This document shows positions 25,992 through 37,222 of a stretch of 64,000 bases of DNA, piece after piece. Under the pieces are notes generated by a model that was given only the letters and a program-made list of their open reading frames with translations, searched no databases and was not told where the DNA came from. A program made the translations under genes and the position numbers. Numbering within the stretch: the stretch's first letter is position 1; every line of letters begins with the position of its first letter. Source of the stretch: Candidatus Pantoea floridensis (GTDB lineage: Bacteria > Pseudomonadota > Gammaproteobacteria > Enterobacterales > Enterobacteriaceae). The stretch spans positions 3,534,001 to 3,598,000 of the forward strand of contig NZ_OCMY01000001.1 of the NCBI RefSeq assembly GCF_900215435.1. Reading direction: 5' to 3'.

Positions 25992-26845
25992 GCGCGGCTC
26001 TCCAGCACTTCATATACCGACTGTCCGCGCAGACGCAGCGGGATATTCGGATAGTTGAAATGCTCGGAATGGCCGACAAACAGCAACCCACCGGGTTTCA
26101 GCATGCGGGCAAAGCGTTGCAGCAGACGCTCCTGGGTAGGTGCATCAAAGTAGATCATCACGTTACGGCAAAAAATCGCGTCGACAGACTCAGGCACGCT
26201 TGCCCAGTTGGCATCCAGCAGGTTGAGCTGCAGATAGTTGATGCTCGCCAGCAGTTCACGCTTCACCTTCACCATTTCACTGTTCTCACCCGAGCCGCGT
26301 AAAAAATAGTGGCGCTTCTGCATCAGCGACAGCGTGTCTAAATCGCTCAGACGGTAGACGCCCGCTTCGGCCCGGGCTAACACGTCGGTATCAATATCCG
26401 AGGCCCAGATACGCGGTCCGGAAAGGGAGGCGCCGAGCGTTTCATTTAGCGTCATGGCGATTGAGCAGGGCTCTTCACCGGTAGAGGCGGCGGTGCACCA
26501 CACGCGGTAGCCGTTCCGGCGTTGATGCGCGTGTTGCGCCAGCACCGGAAAATGGTGTGCCTCACGGAAGAAGGAGGTCAGGTTAGTGGTCAGCGCATTA
26601 ATGAATGTTTGCCACTCCGGATGTTCCGGATGGGATTCAAGAATCTGCGCGTACTCGCTGAAGTTATTCAGCGCCAGTTCATGCACACGACGCGAAAGAC
26701 GATTAAAAATCATCTCGCGTTTATGGGCATTAACCACAATGCCGGCGCGGCGGTAAATTAATTTGCCAAAGCGCGCTAATTCGCCATCCGATAAAATCAG
26801 CTGATGACGTAATAAGCGCGCAGAGTTGCTAGTAATTAGGCTCAT
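25988..26845 (-). CDS. cheR: Chemotaxis receptor methyltransferase CheR
   Basis: A 285-residue SAM-dependent methyltransferase: helical N-terminal domain, then the SAM-binding motif [28 protein letters not shown] and the [14 protein letters not shown] strand. It methylates receptor glutamates and docks on their C-terminal NWETF-type pentapeptide; the MCP in this window ends QWETF. It lies 16 bases after fliE, an unusual partner for a che gene. Confidence 0.95.
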   Translation of the reverse strand: MSLITSNSARLLRHQLILSDGELARFGKLIYRRAGIVVNAHKREMIFNRLSRRVHELALNNFSEYAQILESHPEHPEWQTFINALTTNLTSFFREAHHFPVLAQHAHQRRNGYRVWCTAASTGEEPCSIAMTLNETLGASLSGPRIWASDIDTDVLARAEAGVYRLSDLDTLSLMQKRHYFLRGSGENSEMVKVKRELLASINYLQLNLLDANWASVPESVDAIFCRNVMIYFDAPTQERLLQRFARMLKPGGLLFVGHSEHFNYPNIPLRLRGQSVYEVLESRA

Positions 26846-26861
26846 AGAATATTAACAAGCC

Positions 26862-27185
26862 TTAAACCGGCGTGTTCATTATTTCCTGATAGGCGCTAAT
26901 CATCTTATTTCTCGCCTGCATGCCGAAGCTAAATGAAATTGATGACTTCTGCATAGAGAGCATAACGTCATTCAGGCCAATATCACTAGAGCCAGACATC
27001 CATTGCTGCGTGGTATTCTTCGCATCGAGCTGAGTTTTGTTTATTTCATTGATACTGTTAAATAGCGCATCTGAAAAAGAGAAGCCTTTCTCGGGCGCGT
27101 CCAGTCTGGCTTTCGGTGCGCCTGAAAGCTGCTGCGCCTGGGTCTGGATCTGATCAAGCACGCCACGCATGAGTGTTGCTGACAT
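26862..27185 (-). CDS. fliE: Flagellar hook-basal body protein FliE
   Basis: A 107-residue rod adaptor with the family C terminus LNDVMLSMQKSSISFSFGMQ and RNKMISAYQEIMNTPV. FliE joins the MS ring to the proximal rod and is the first export substrate. It is divergent from fliF as in other enterics, but here it heads a leftward operon with cheRBYZ and flhBAE instead of standing alone. Confidence 0.93.
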   Translation of the reverse strand: MSATLMRGVLDQIQTQAQQLSGAPKARLDAPEKGFSFSDALFNSINEINKTQLDAKNTTQQWMSGSSDIGLNDVMLSMQKSSISFSFGMQARNKMISAYQEIMNTPV

Positions 27186-27463
27186 TTTTTACGTCCTGAG
27201 TGAGTAAAATAAAACGCTATTTGTTAATACTGAGTTAATTGCACATCTTTTAAACGTCAGCAGCTTAACATGTATATAAAACCTGAAGAAAATCCGATAA
27301 GCGAACAGAACTTTGAGCTTATCCGGGATTAAATTTTCCCCTAATGCGTCGATAATGCCTGCCTGAAAATTCTCCCACGAATTTGAATTTGTCGTTATCG
27401 GTATACGCTCAGGCGTCAGCCGGCACGCATTATCGATACATGATATTTCTTACAGGATCAGGC
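27186..27463. promoter_or_regulatory. Divergent fliE-fliF control region
   Basis: This 278-base gap should hold the class 2 promoters of both large operons. AACGCTATTTGTTAA near 27213 looks like one half of an FlhD4C2 box. TCCGATAA at 27293-27300 is a good sigma-28 -10 on the plus strand, though the matching -35 (around 27274-27281) is poor. The region is AT-rich. Confidence 0.4.
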
Positions 27464-29164
27464 ATGAGTGCCACATTGAATGATTTAACCAACAACCCGG
27501 CTGAGCAATTTAAATCGGCAATATCATGGCTGCGCAGCAGCCCGAAATTGCTATTGGTGATTTGCGCCGCCGCGGCATTGTCAGTGATTATCGCGCTGAT
27601 GTTCTGGGCGAAAGAGCCGGACTATAAAGTGTTGTTTAGCAACATCAGCGATGAGGATGGCGGTGCCATTGTCGCGCAGCTGTCTCAGCTCAACGTCCCG
27701 TATCGCATTGATACACCGGGCGGGGTGATTATGGTGCCGGAAGCCCAGGTGCATGAAGTGCGCATGAAGCTGGCGCAGCAGGGGCTGCCGAAAGGTGGCG
27801 AGGTAGGCTTTGAGCTGATGGACCAGGAGAAATTCGGCACCAGCCAGTTCAGCGAGCAGGTGAATTACCAGCGCGCGCTGGAAGGCGAACTGGCTCGCAC
27901 CATCGAAAACCTCGGCCCTATTCAGCTGGCACGTGTACATCTTGCGGTACCGAAGCCCTCGATGTTTGTGCGCGACCAAAAGCTGCCAACGGCATCGGTG
28001 ACCGTCAACCTGATTAAAGGCCGGTCGCTGGATGAAGGGCAGGTGGTGGCGATCACCCATCTGATCTCCAGTGCGGTCACGGGTTTGACCGCAGAGAACG
28101 TCACCATCGTCGATCAGCGTGGCAATCTGCTGACGCAACGTGGCGTGGGTGGCCTACAAACTTCACAGCTGAAATACACCAGTGAACTGGAAAATGATTA
28201 TCAGCAGCGCATCCAGCGCATCCTGGCGCCGCTGGTGGGCGACAGTAATGTGCGTGCACAGGTCACCGCGCAGCTTGATTTCACCCAGCAAGAGCAAACG
28301 CAGGAACAGTATCAGCCGAACGCCGATCCACAAAAAATGGCGATTCGTAGCCGTCAGGCCAGCCTTGCTGAGCAGGGCAATGGTCGCGCCACCGGCGGCG
28401 TGCCTGGTGCGCTGAGCAACTCGCCACCAACGCCGGCGTCGGCACCGATTACCCAACCGCTGAACACGGCGGCAGCGGAGGCGAAGAAAGGCACCAATGC
28501 GAATAGCACCACGACGTCAACGTCCACGCCTGCCAGCAGCGGACAGCCTTTTAACAACCGCAGTGACGAAACCACCAACTTCGAGCTGGATCGCACGCTG
28601 ACGCACATCAAATCCAACATGGGCAGCATTCAACGTCTTTCGGTCGCGGTGGTGATTAATCATCTACCGCAGGGCGAAGAGGGCAAAGTGCAGCCGCTGA
28701 GTGAGACGGAGCTGACGCGCATTAGCGCGCTGGTGAAAGAGGCGATCGGCTACAGCGAAAGCCGTGGCGACAGCGTCAATATCATGAACTCGCCGTTCAA
28801 CGGCATTGTGGAAGAGCCGCTGCCGCCGATCTGGAAGCAAGAGCGATTCCAGTCACTGATGATGACGCTGGCCCGCTATCTGATGATTGCGCTTATTGCC
28901 TGGGTGATGTGGCGCAAGCTGGTTCAGCCAGCGTGGCTGCGCCACCACGAGATCACCTTGCGCCGTCTTGAGATTGAAAAAGAGACGCGTCAGGAAGAGA
29001 TTGCGGCGAAAAAACGTGCCGCCGAGAAGGAAGCCAGCGATCGGGCGCAGCAGCGCGTCGATACCGAAATCAACAGCCAACAGCTGCGTGAACTGGCGGA
29101 GCAGGAGCCACGCGTCATTGCTCTGGTTATCCGTCAGTGGATGAATAAGGAACACACTAAATGA
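27464..29164 (+). CDS. fliF: Flagellar MS-ring protein FliF
   Basis: A 566-residue protein with a membrane segment near residues 29-49, the periplasmic ring-building motifs ([20 protein letters not shown], then [20 protein letters not shown]), a long Ser/Thr/Ala-rich loop near 290-370 and a second membrane segment near 465-483. The C terminus ([18 protein letters not shown]) binds FliG. The frame is open from 27383, but ATG 27464 has AGGA upstream and the family N terminus MSATLNDL. It overlaps fliG by four bases. Confidence 0.96.
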   Translation: MSATLNDLTNNPAEQFKSAISWLRSSPKLLLVICAAAALSVIIALMFWAKEPDYKVLFSNISDEDGGAIVAQLSQLNVPYRIDTPGGVIMVPEAQVHEVRMKLAQQGLPKGGEVGFELMDQEKFGTSQFSEQVNYQRALEGELARTIENLGPIQLARVHLAVPKPSMFVRDQKLPTASVTVNLIKGRSLDEGQVVAITHLISSAVTGLTAENVTIVDQRGNLLTQRGVGGLQTSQLKYTSELENDYQQRIQRILAPLVGDSNVRAQVTAQLDFTQQEQTQEQYQPNADPQKMAIRSRQASLAEQGNGRATGGVPGALSNSPPTPASAPITQPLNTAAAEAKKGTNANSTTTSTSTPASSGQPFNNRSDETTNFELDRTLTHIKSNMGSIQRLSVAVVINHLPQGEEGKVQPLSETELTRISALVKEAIGYSESRGDSVNIMNSPFNGIVEEPLPPIWKQERFQSLMMTLARYLMIALIAWVMWRKLVQPAWLRHHEITLRRLEIEKETRQEEIAAKKRAAEKEASDRAQQRVDTEINSQQLRELAEQEPRVIALVIRQWMNKEHTK

Positions 29165-30147
29165 AGGCCTCAGATAAAAGCGCCATTGTCATGCTGACGC
29201 TGGGCGATGAACTGGCCGCTGAGGTGTTTAAGCATCTCAATGCCCATGAGGTAAAGCAGATCAGTAGCTCTATGGTCAACATGGCGGGATTCACCCATGA
29301 CCAGATGGCTGCGGTACTGCGTGAGTTCAAGAAAGACTCAACCGAGTACGCTGCGCTCAGCCTCAACACCAACGATTATCTGCGCAGCGTGCTGGTCAAG
29401 GCGCTGGGCGAAGAGCGCGCGACCTCGCTGCTGGAAGATCTGCTGGATACCCATCAGGGCACCAACGGTATCGAAACGCTGAACTTTATGGAGCCGCAGT
29501 CGGTGTTTGACCTGATCCGCGAAGAGCATCCGCAGATCATCGCCACCATCCTCGTGCACCTTAAGCGTAACCAGGCGGCTGATGTACTGGGCAAATTCGA
29601 AGATCGCGAACGTAACGACATTATGTTGCGTATTGCCACCTTCGGCGGCGTTCAGCCAGCTGCGCTGCAGGAGCTGACCGAAGTGCTGAATAACCTGTTG
29701 CACGGTCAGAATCTCAAACGCAGCAAAATGGGCGGGGTACGACCTGCCGCAGAGATTCTCAACCTGATGAAATCGCAGCAGGAAGAGCTGGCCATTGAGG
29801 CCGTGCGTGAGTTCGATGGCGAACTGGCGCAGAAGATCATCGACGAGATGTTCCTGTTCGAAAATCTGGTCGAAGTGGAAGATCGCAGCATCCAGCGCCT
29901 GTTGCAGGAGATCGAGAACGAAACCCTGCTGATTGCGCTGAAAGGGGCCGACGAGCCGCTGCGCGAGAAATTCTTCTTCAATATGTCGCGTCGTCAGGCG
30001 GATCTGATGAAAGAAGATTTACTGTCGCGCGGACCGGTACGCCTGTCGCAGGTGGAAGCGGAGCAGAAAACCATCCTCAACGTGGTGCGCCGCCTGGCCG
30101 AAACTGGCGAAATCATCATCGGAGGCAGCGACGATGCCTACGTTTGA
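29161..30147 (+). CDS. fliG: Flagellar motor switch protein FliG
   Basis: A 328-residue protein with the three FliG domains. The middle domain has the [15 protein letters not shown]liM-binding motif. The C-terminal torque helix region ([20 protein letters not shown]) carries the charged residues that interact with MotA. It connects the MS ring to the C ring. Confidence 0.97.
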   Translation: MKASDKSAIVMLTLGDELAAEVFKHLNAHEVKQISSSMVNMAGFTHDQMAAVLREFKKDSTEYAALSLNTNDYLRSVLVKALGEERATSLLEDLLDTHQGTNGIETLNFMEPQSVFDLIREEHPQIIATILVHLKRNQAADVLGKFEDRERNDIMLRIATFGGVQPAALQELTEVLNNLLHGQNLKRSKMGGVRPAAEILNLMKSQQEELAIEAVREFDGELAQKIIDEMFLFENLVEVEDRSIQRLLQEIENETLLIALKGADEPLREKFFFNMSRRQADLMKEDLLSRGPVRLSQVEAEQKTILNVVRRLAETGEIIIGGSDDAYV

Positions 30148-30856
30148 TAAAAAGTTTGAGCAGGCCAGCGGCACGGAGTGGCGCAGCTGGCAGCCTGATA
30201 ACCTGCTGAGTGATACCAGCGCCGTGGCCGCACCGCTGCCAACGCTGGATAGCCTTCAAAGCGAACAGGACATTCAGGCCGAACTGGCCCGCTTGCGCAA
30301 GCAGGCCGAACAGCAGGGATATCAGCAGGGGCTAAGCAGTGGTCAGGAAGAGGGCCGCAAGCAGGGTTTTGACGCGGGCGTACGCGAAGGCCGCGAAGCC
30401 GGACTGGCGCAAGGCAAAGCCGATGCCGTCGCTCAGCAGCAACAGCTGCTGCGTCAGGCCGAGGGCTGGGTCAGCAATTTTAAACTGGCGATGGACAGCC
30501 TGGAGAGCCTGGTGCCGGGGCGTCTGGTGCAGCTTTCATTAATGGCGGTGCAGCAGCTGTACGGATCGGCCAGCGTGGCGGACAACACGGCGCTGCTGAA
30601 GCAGATCCGCAACCTAATGAAACAGGACGCGCTGCTGCACGGCACCATGCAACTCTACGTGCATCCAGACGATCGGCAGAATGTCGCCGCCGCCATGGGT
30701 GACACCCTGGCACAGCTGGGATGGGAGCTGCACAGCGATGCGCAGCTGGCCCCCGGCGGCTGCCGCATCATCTCGCCGGAAGTGGAGTTTGATGCCAGCC
30801 TGGAAACACGCTGGCAGGCGCTGTGCCAGCTGGCGCGCGAGGAGCTGTCACAATGA
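30134..30856 (+). CDS. fliH: Flagellar assembly protein FliH
   Basis: A 240-residue export regulator. A glycine-rich repeat region ([20 protein letters not shown]) forms the typical GxxxG helix, and the C-terminal domain ([20 protein letters not shown]) binds FliI. It holds the ATPase in check and links it to the C ring. It overlaps fliG by 14 bases and fliI by four. Confidence 0.94.
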   Translation: MPTFDKKFEQASGTEWRSWQPDNLLSDTSAVAAPLPTLDSLQSEQDIQAELARLRKQAEQQGYQQGLSSGQEEGRKQGFDAGVREGREAGLAQGKADAVAQQQQLLRQAEGWVSNFKLAMDSLESLVPGRLVQLSLMAVQQLYGSASVADNTALLKQIRNLMKQDALLHGTMQLYVHPDDRQNVAAAMGDTLAQLGWELHSDAQLAPGGCRIISPEVEFDASLETRWQALCQLAREELSQ

Positions 30857-32217
30857 GTCAGCAGTTGAAAAACTGGCTGCAGGCGCTGGATCGCGTGGAA
30901 GAGAAGCTGGGCGACATGCCCTGTTTCCGCCAGTACGGCAAACTCACGCGCGCCACCGGTCTGGTGATGGAAGCCGTTGGGCTCAAACTGCCGATTGGCG
31001 CGCTGTGCGTTGTTGAGCGTCGCACCAGTCAGGGCATTAGCGCGGTAGAGAGCGAAGTGGTGGGCTTTAACGGCTCCACGCTCTACCTGATGCCGCTTGA
31101 GCAGGTAGATGGCATTCTGCCCGGCGCACGCGTGTACGCGCCCGAAGCCGATACCAGCCAGGGCAAACAGCTGCCGGTTGGGCCGCACCTGTTAGGCCGC
31201 GTGCTGGATGCGCAAGGGCGGCCGCTGGATGGTCGTCCACCGGCCGGTAAACCAGCCGCCAGCCTGTTCACGCCGGTACTCAATCCGCTCCATCGCGATC
31301 CTATTAAAACCGTGCTGGACGTGGGCGTACGCGCCATCAACGGCCTGCTGACGGTCGGTCGTGGCCAGCGTATGGGCCTGTTCGCCGGATCGGGCGTGGG
31401 TAAGAGTGTGCTGCTAGGCATGATGGCACGCTTCACCACCGCCGATGTGATCGTGGTGGGGCTGATTGGTGAACGTGGCCGTGAAGTGAAAGATTTTATC
31501 GAGAACATTCTCGGTGAAGAGGGACGTGAGCGCGCGGTGGTGATTGCCGCGCCTGCCGATGTCTCGCCGATCCTGCGCATGCAGGGTGCCGTTTACGCGA
31601 CGCGCATCGCCGAAGATTTCCGCGATCGGGGCATGAACGTGCTGCTGATTATGGATTCCCTGACGCGTTACGCCATGGCGCAGCGTGAAGTGGCGCTGGC
31701 CATTGGTGAGCCACCGGCGACCAAAGGGTATCCACCGTCGGTCTTTGCCCGTTTGCCCGCGCTGGTTGAGCGCACCGGTAACGGTATGCCTGGCGGCGGT
31801 TCCATCACCGCGTTTTACACCGTTCTGACCGAAGGCGACGACCAGCAAGATCCGATTGCCGATTCGGCGCGCGCCATTCTGGATGGCCATATCGTCCTGT
31901 CGCGCCGGCTGGCAGAGCAGGGGCATTATCCTGCGATTGATATTGAAGCGTCAATCAGTCGTGCCATGACCGAACTGATCCCGCACGCGCAGTACCGCAA
32001 AGTGCAGCGTTTTAAACAGCTGCTCTCTGCCTATCAACGTAACCGCGATTTGGTCAGCGTAGGTGCCTATGTAAAAGGCAGCGATCCCTTGCTCGACCAG
32101 GCGATTAGCCAATATCCGGACCTGGAGGCCTTTCTCCATCAGGCCATCCATGAACGCAGCGGCTATGACGACGCGATCGGCGCGCTGAACCACCTGTTTC
32201 CCACCCTAACGGAATAA
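30853..32217 (+). CDS. fliI: Flagellum-specific export ATPase FliI
   Basis: A 454-residue F1-beta-like ATPase with Walker [10 protein letters not shown], Walker [21 protein letters not shown] and the DBB-type [15 protein letters not shown] segment. It unfolds and releases export substrates from chaperones. ATG 30853 is chosen because [12 protein letters not shown] is the family N terminus and it overlaps the fliH stop; the frame is open ten residues further upstream. Confidence 0.97.
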   Translation: MSQQLKNWLQALDRVEEKLGDMPCFRQYGKLTRATGLVMEAVGLKLPIGALCVVERRTSQGISAVESEVVGFNGSTLYLMPLEQVDGILPGARVYAPEADTSQGKQLPVGPHLLGRVLDAQGRPLDGRPPAGKPAASLFTPVLNPLHRDPIKTVLDVGVRAINGLLTVGRGQRMGLFAGSGVGKSVLLGMMARFTTADVIVVGLIGERGREVKDFIENILGEEGRERAVVIAAPADVSPILRMQGAVYATRIAEDFRDRGMNVLLIMDSLTRYAMAQREVALAIGEPPATKGYPPSVFARLPALVERTGNGMPGGGSITAFYTVLTEGDDQQDPIADSARAILDGHIVLSRRLAEQGHYPAIDIEASISRAMTELIPHAQYRKVQRFKQLLSAYQRNRDLVSVGAYVKGSDPLLDQAISQYPDLEAFLHQAIHERSGYDDAIGALNHLFPTLTE

Positions 32218-32221
32218 GCTG

Positions 32222-32671
32222 ATGAAGGTAAAAAACCCGATGACCCTGCTGCGGGATATGGCAGAAGAGAAGCTGACGGATACCACTCGCGCGTTGGGTG
32301 GCGTGCAGCAGCGCTTGCAGGATGCGGTTCAGCAGCATGAGCAGTTACAGCACTATGAGCGGGAGTATCAGCACTCGCTGCGCCAGGGAATGATGGAGCG
32401 CGGCATGTCGATGGCCGATCTGGTGAATCACCAATCCTTTGTTTTATCCCTTAACCAGGTGGTGAAGCAGCACGCTACCCACGTTAACCGCTGTGAAAAG
32501 GCGGTGGATCAAGCAAAGGCCAGCTGGGTGCATGACAAACAGCGCTTGAACGCGTTTGAAACCTTGATTGTGCGACGTGAAACCGCGCGTGCTCAGGTGG
32601 AAACACGGCAGGAACAGAAGTTGATGGATGAGTTCGCCCAACGGGCCGGACAGAAACGAGAGAGACTATGA
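32222..32671 (+). CDS. fliJ: Flagellar export chaperone FliJ
   Basis: A 149-residue coiled-coil protein. The C-terminal QEQKLMDEFAQRAGQK matches E. coli FliJ. It forms the central stalk of the FliI hexamer and recycles chaperones. It overlaps fliK by four bases. Confidence 0.93.
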   Translation: MKVKNPMTLLRDMAEEKLTDTTRALGGVQQRLQDAVQQHEQLQHYEREYQHSLRQGMMERGMSMADLVNHQSFVLSLNQVVKQHATHVNRCEKAVDQAKASWVHDKQRLNAFETLIVRRETARAQVETRQEQKLMDEFAQRAGQKRERL

Positions 32672-33774
32672 ATATTGACGTTACTGCACTGCTCAGCGGC
32701 GGTGCAGATCTGCTGCCAGCGAAAGGGAAATTTACCGGCGCGGACTTTGCTGTCGCCCTGGACGATAAGCTGCAGAACCTGGGCCTGGTGCACACCGCGT
32801 TGCCGACGGGGCCAGCGATGCTATTGCCTGGCGATGTGGCCCTTGCCGATCTGATGCCCGAGCTCGAAGCAGCCGTGTTGCCAGTAGAACTGAGTGACGC
32901 GTTGCCCAGCGATCTCGCCGCCGCGCTGGACAGCCTCGTACCGCAACAGGGCGAGACGCTGGTGGAGCAGGCTGAGCGGGAAGCAGACCCGCTGGCGCTG
33001 CTCGAAACGCTGGTGCCGGGCAATCCACAATGGCAGCTTCAGCAGCTGGTGAGCCACAACGTTGCCTCGGCAGCGGATAATGGCATCACCGTGAAGGCCG
33101 CAAAAGACCCCGCGCCGTTAACCGAAGCGTTTGGCGCATTGGCAAAAGCCGCCGCTACCGAGACGAAGACACCCGGACCGGGCAAAGAGCCTTCTCTGGC
33201 TTCTATGATCGCCAGCAGCAGTGCCGCGCCACAGCACAGCGAGACGCTGCCTGGCAATGAAGCCAGCGTGGTAGCCGCAGTGGCGGCTCCCGTATCCGCG
33301 CCTGTCCGTAACAACGTTAGCATCAGCGCCGTCGCTACCGTGCCTTATGCGCCGCAAACACCCGAATGGAAGCAGGCAGTTAGCCAGCAGATTGTGATGT
33401 TCAGCCGTAACGGCGTGCACAACGCCGAAATTCGTCTTCATCCTGAAGAGCTGGGCTCGTTACAAATCAGCCTGCGTTTGCATCAGGAGCAGGCGCAGAT
33501 TCATATCGTCAGTGAACATGCGCAGGTACGTCATGCTCTGGAGCAGGCGATGCCGCAGCTGCGTGCCGCCATGGCGGAATCAGGATTGCAGCTTTCGCAG
33601 GCGAGCGTCAGCGCTGATAACCCCTATGCCGGCGCAGGTGCGCAGGGCGAATCGTCAGAAAATCAGCATCCGGCACCGCAGCAGGGGGATGAAAACAGCG
33701 TAGAAGAAGAAACTTCGCCTGTTGTGATCAACCAAACCGCGGGAAATATCCACGGAATCAATACCTTTGCCTGA
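32668..33774 (+). CDS. fliK: Flagellar hook-length control protein FliK
   Basis: A 368-residue protein with an Ala/Pro-rich flexible N-terminal ruler domain and the conserved C-terminal domain (HNAEIRLHPEELGSLQISLR, then LRAAMAESGLQL) that triggers the FlhB specificity switch. Low complexity in the first 240 residues is normal for the family. It is last in the fliFGHIJK block. Confidence 0.93.
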   Translation: MNIDVTALLSGGADLLPAKGKFTGADFAVALDDKLQNLGLVHTALPTGPAMLLPGDVALADLMPELEAAVLPVELSDALPSDLAAALDSLVPQQGETLVEQAEREADPLALLETLVPGNPQWQLQQLVSHNVASAADNGITVKAAKDPAPLTEAFGALAKAAATETKTPGPGKEPSLASMIASSSAAPQHSETLPGNEASVVAAVAAPVSAPVRNNVSISAVATVPYAPQTPEWKQAVSQQIVMFSRNGVHNAEIRLHPEELGSLQISLRLHQEQAQIHIVSEHAQVRHALEQAMPQLRAAMAESGLQLSQASVSADNPYAGAGAQGESSENQHPAPQQGDENSVEEETSPVVINQTAGNIHGINTFA

Positions 33775-33902
33775 AGTGCTGAAATAGCTTCATGTATGAA
33801 ATTTTATCGCCTGATTATTCAGCGGATAACCTGGACTACAATACCGGCCATGCGAATGACAGGGCTGTGAACCGTCTTTCTTTATTTTAGAGCTAACAAT
33901 CA

Positions 33903-34406
33903 ATGAGTAAGAAAAAGCAAAATGCCACGCAGGGTGGAAAATCACGCTCGCTGCTGGTTCCCCTGTTGTTGCTAATTTCCGTCGCCGCCTGTAGCGCGGC
34001 GGGATATTTATTCTGGCAAATGAAGTCAGCTAAACCGGTGACGGAAGAGGCTGAGCAGGCAGAAGTCGTCCAGCCGGCGGTAGAAATTAATCCGCTTTAT
34101 TTATCGCTGAATACCTTTACCGTCAGCCTTAAGCCAACCAGCAATGAAGCCGATCGCGTGTTATTTATTGGCATATCGGTGCGCGTGGCCGATCAGCCAT
34201 CGCTGCTGCTGCTGGAAAAATATTTGCCGGAATATCGCAGTCGTCTGTTTATGTTATTAACCCAGCAGACCTATGAAGCGTTATCCACCGATGAAGGCAA
34301 GACGCAGCTGATTGCAAGTTTGAAAGAAGAGATGGCAAAGCCCATCGGTAAAAACCTGGCGGTGAAACCTACCGATATTTTAATTAATGAATTTATTCTG
34401 CGGTAA
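33903..34406 (+). CDS. fliL: Flagellar basal body-associated protein FliL
   Basis: A 167-residue protein with a short basic cytosolic tail, one membrane segment (LLVPLLLLISVAACSAAGYL, about 18-37) and a periplasmic stomatin-like domain ending ILINEFILR. FliL surrounds the stators and supports torque. It follows fliK after 128 bases, a gap that should contain the fliL operon promoter; GCTGAAATAGCT at 33778 resembles an FlhDC half-box. Confidence 0.93.
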   Translation: MSKKKQNATQGGKSRSLLVPLLLLISVAACSAAGYLFWQMKSAKPVTEEAEQAEVVQPAVEINPLYLSLNTFTVSLKPTSNEADRVLFIGISVRVADQPSLLLLEKYLPEYRSRLFMLLTQQTYEALSTDEGKTQLIASLKEEMAKPIGKNLAVKPTDILINEFILR

Positions 34407-34411
34407 ATATT

Positions 34412-35410
34412 ATGGTGGATAGCTTCTTATCACAGGATGAAATTGATCAGCTGCTTAATGCCGATAGCGGTAGCAGTAGCAGCAACGAAAATGCCGGTGG
34501 CGAAGTGGACGGGGGCATTAAACCCTACGATCCGCATACGCAACGCCGGGTAATTCGTGAACGACTTCATTCGCTAGAAATAATTAATGAACGCTTTGCC
34601 CGACAGTTCCGTATGGGACTGTTTAATTTACTGCGCCGTAGCCCGGATATCACTGCGGGCAATATTCAGATTCAGCCATACCATGAGTTTGCCCGTAACC
34701 TGCCGGTGCCAACCAACCTGAATCTGCTGCATCTGAATCCGCTGCGCGGCACCTCGCTGATGGCGTTTTCGCCAGGGCTGGTGTTTATGGCGGTGGACAA
34801 TCTGTTTGGTGGCGATGGCCGTTTCCCCACCAAGGCCGACGGGCGGGAATTTACCCCGACCGAACAGCGCGTTATTCATCGCATGCTGTCAATGGCGCGT
34901 GAAGCTTATGAATTCGCCTGGAGCACCATCTATAAAATTAAAACGGAATACATTCGCTCTGAAATTCAGGTGAAGTTTACCAATATCACCTCGTCACCCA
35001 ATGATGTGGTGGTGACCACACCGTTCTCGGTGGAAATTGGTTCACATCGTGGCGAATTTAATATCTGTATTCCTTTCAGTTCGATTGAGCCTTTACGTGA
35101 ATTGCTGAGTAATCCGCCGATGGATAACTCACGTTATGAAGATGCTAACTGGCGCGGATTACTTGCCAGTCAGATGCGTGAAACCCAGCTGGAGCTGGTT
35201 GCCAGCTTTGCGGGTGTGGAAACGCGGCTTTCGAATGTGATGCAAATGAAGAAAGGTGATGTCATTGCCTTCGACAAACAAGAGCTTATTGAAGCCAGCG
35301 TCGGCAACGTGCCGGTGCTGAAAGCGAAATATGGCTCCGTAAATAATCAATATGCTCTAAAGGTCGAACAGATGGTTCAGCCAGCATTATCATCATTAAC
35401 TAAGGACTAA
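34412..35410 (+). CDS. fliM: Flagellar motor switch protein FliM
   Basis: A 332-residue C-ring protein. The N-terminal LSQDEIDQLLN is the CheY-P binding peptide, then come the middle CheC-like domain (ITAGNIQIQPYHEFARNLPV) and a C-terminal SpoA domain. It sits in the fliLMNOPQR operon, five bases after fliL. Confidence 0.97.
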   Translation: MVDSFLSQDEIDQLLNADSGSSSSNENAGGEVDGGIKPYDPHTQRRVIRERLHSLEIINERFARQFRMGLFNLLRRSPDITAGNIQIQPYHEFARNLPVPTNLNLLHLNPLRGTSLMAFSPGLVFMAVDNLFGGDGRFPTKADGREFTPTEQRVIHRMLSMAREAYEFAWSTIYKIKTEYIRSEIQVKFTNITSSPNDVVVTTPFSVEIGSHRGEFNICIPFSSIEPLRELLSNPPMDNSRYEDANWRGLLASQMRETQLELVASFAGVETRLSNVMQMKKGDVIAFDKQELIEASVGNVPVLKAKYGSVNNQYALKVEQMVQPALSSLTKD

Positions 35411-35417
35411 TTTCCCT

Positions 35418-35798
35418 ATGAGTGATATGAACAACTCGTCAGGCGGTGAAGAGAGTATCGACAACCTTTGGGGTGACGCACTGAGCGAGCAACACTCGGC
35501 GGGAATAAGCGAACACATGGCGAGCTCTCCGTTTTCAGATGACATGAATCTGATCCTCGATATTCCGGTAAAAATGACCGTGGAATTGGGCCGTACCAAG
35601 ATGACCATTAAAGAACTGCTGCGTTTAAGCCAGGGTTCGGTGGTCTCGCTGGATGGTCTGGCCGGTGAGCCGCTGGATATTCTGATTAATGGTTATTTAA
35701 TTGCGCAGGGCGAAGTGGTAGTGGTCTCCGATAAATTCGGTATCCGTATCACCGATATTATTACGCCTTCTGAACGCATGCATCGTTTGAGCCGCTAA
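35418..35798 (+). CDS. fliN: Flagellar motor switch protein FliN
   Basis: A 126-residue C-ring protein; the C-terminal SpoA domain (ILDIPVKMTVELGRTKMTIK, then VSDKFGIRITDII) is fully conserved. An N-terminal acidic/serine-rich stretch of about 45 residues precedes it. It shares its last base with the fliO start (TAATG). Confidence 0.96.
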   Translation: MSDMNNSSGGEESIDNLWGDALSEQHSAGISEHMASSPFSDDMNLILDIPVKMTVELGRTKMTIKELLRLSQGSVVSLDGLAGEPLDILINGYLIAQGEVVVVSDKFGIRITDIITPSERMHRLSR

Positions 35799-36196
35799 TG
35801 AATACCGCTGCCCCGCTTGTCCAGGCTGCACCTGCCAGCGACGTATTGGCGACCGACTCTGTACTGATGACGGTGACCGGTGCGCTGGCGCTGATTATTC
35901 TCGCCATGGTGATCCTGGCCTGGATTGTGCGGCGAAGCGGTCTTTCCCGTCGCTTACACGACACCCAAAATGTAATGACGCTGGTGGCGACCAAGTCGCT
36001 CGGCAACCGTGAACGCCTGGTGCTGGTGGATGTCGGCGATCAGCGTCTGGTGCTGGGCGTCACGGCCACGCAGATCGCCTGCCTGAACACGCAACCGCGC
36101 CCGGAAACCGAACCTGCTGCTACGCCACCGGCCGGCAACACCTTTCCGCACATGCTGGAATCTTTCCTGCAGAAATACCGCAAGGAAAACCGCTAA
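35798..36196 (+). CDS. fliO: Flagellar export protein FliO
   Basis: A 132-residue bitopic membrane protein: short periplasmic N terminus, one membrane segment ([20 protein letters not shown], about 23-44), then a cytosolic domain with [19 protein letters not shown]. FliO helps assemble the FliP ring. It overlaps fliP by one base. Confidence 0.93.
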   Translation: MNTAAPLVQAAPASDVLATDSVLMTVTGALALIILAMVILAWIVRRSGLSRRLHDTQNVMTLVATKSLGNRERLVLVDVGDQRLVLGVTATQIACLNTQPRPETEPAATPPAGNTFPHMLESFLQKYRKENR

Positions 36197-36942
36197 TGAA
36201 ACGTCGTCAATCCGGTCAGCTGCTGTTGCTGGCCACCGGGCTACTATTGCCCGTCGTCAGCGCGCTGGCGGCCAACAGCGATATCACTCTCGCACGTCCA
36301 ACGGGCGAAGAGGGCTGGTCACTGCCGGTGCAAACGCTGGTGCTGTTGAGTGGCTTTACCTTTATCCCCGGCGTGTTGCTGATGATGACCGGTTTCACCC
36401 GCATCGTTATCGTGTTCGGCCTGCTGCGTAATGCGCTCGGCACGCCCACGGCGCCGCCGAATCAGGTGATTGTCGGTCTGGCGCTGTTTCTCACTTTCTT
36501 TGTGATGTCGCCGGTGTTCAACCAAATCTATGACAAAGCCTGGCTGCCGCTGCAGAGCAATGCGATTTCCATGGAAGAGGCGCTGACTGAAGGGGTGAAA
36601 CCGCTGCGCGGATTTATGCTGGATCAGACGCGTGAACGTGACCTGGCGATGTTTGCCACTATCGCCAAAAAAGAGAACATCGCCACGCCTGAAGAGGTGC
36701 CGCTCAGTATTCTGGTGCCCGCTTTTGTCACCAGCGAACTGAAAACTGCCTTCCAGATTGGCTTCACCATCTTTATTCCGTTCCTGATCATCGATTTAGT
36801 GGTGGCCAGTATCCTGATGGCGCTCGGTATGATGATGGTGCCGCCCACGACAATCGCGCTGCCGTTTAAGTTGATGCTGTTTGTGCTGGTTGACGGCTGG
36901 CAGCTGATCATCGGTTCACTGGCGCAAAGCTTCTTTAGCTAA
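36196..36942 (+). CDS. fliP: Flagellar export protein FliP
   Basis: A 248-residue core export-gate membrane protein. It has a cleavable signal peptide (about 1-25), [20 protein letters not shown], the [20 protein letters not shown] segment and several membrane spans. Full length and collinear with E. coli FliP. Confidence 0.97.
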   Translation: MKRRQSGQLLLLATGLLLPVVSALAANSDITLARPTGEEGWSLPVQTLVLLSGFTFIPGVLLMMTGFTRIVIVFGLLRNALGTPTAPPNQVIVGLALFLTFFVMSPVFNQIYDKAWLPLQSNAISMEEALTEGVKPLRGFMLDQTRERDLAMFATIAKKENIATPEEVPLSILVPAFVTSELKTAFQIGFTIFIPFLIIDLVVASILMALGMMMVPPTTIALPFKLMLFVLVDGWQLIIGSLAQSFFS

Positions 36943-36952
36943 GGACACGGAA

Positions 36953-37222
36953 ATGACTCCCGAAAGCGTAATGGCGATGGGCATGCAGGCGATCAAAGTG
37001 GGATTAATGATCTCCGCGCCGCTGCTGCTGGCCGCCCTGGTAACCGGTTTGATTATCAGTATCCTGCAAGCCGCCACGCAGATTAATGAAATGACCATGA
37101 CCTTCATCCCCAAAATCCTGATGATTGTTGGTATCGCGGTGGTATTAGGACCGTGGATGATGAAGATCTTTATTGAATATGCCCGTACGGTATTTACCAG
37201 CATTCCCTTTGTGATTGGCTAA
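36953..37222 (+). CDS. fliQ: Flagellar export protein FliQ
   Basis: An 89-residue protein with two membrane segments and the family motif LQAATQINEMTMTFIPKI. It packs around FliP in the export gate. It shares one base with fliR. Confidence 0.96.
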   Translation: MTPESVMAMGMQAIKVGLMISAPLLLAALVTGLIISILQAATQINEMTMTFIPKILMIVGIAVVLGPWMMKIFIEYARTVFTSIPFVIG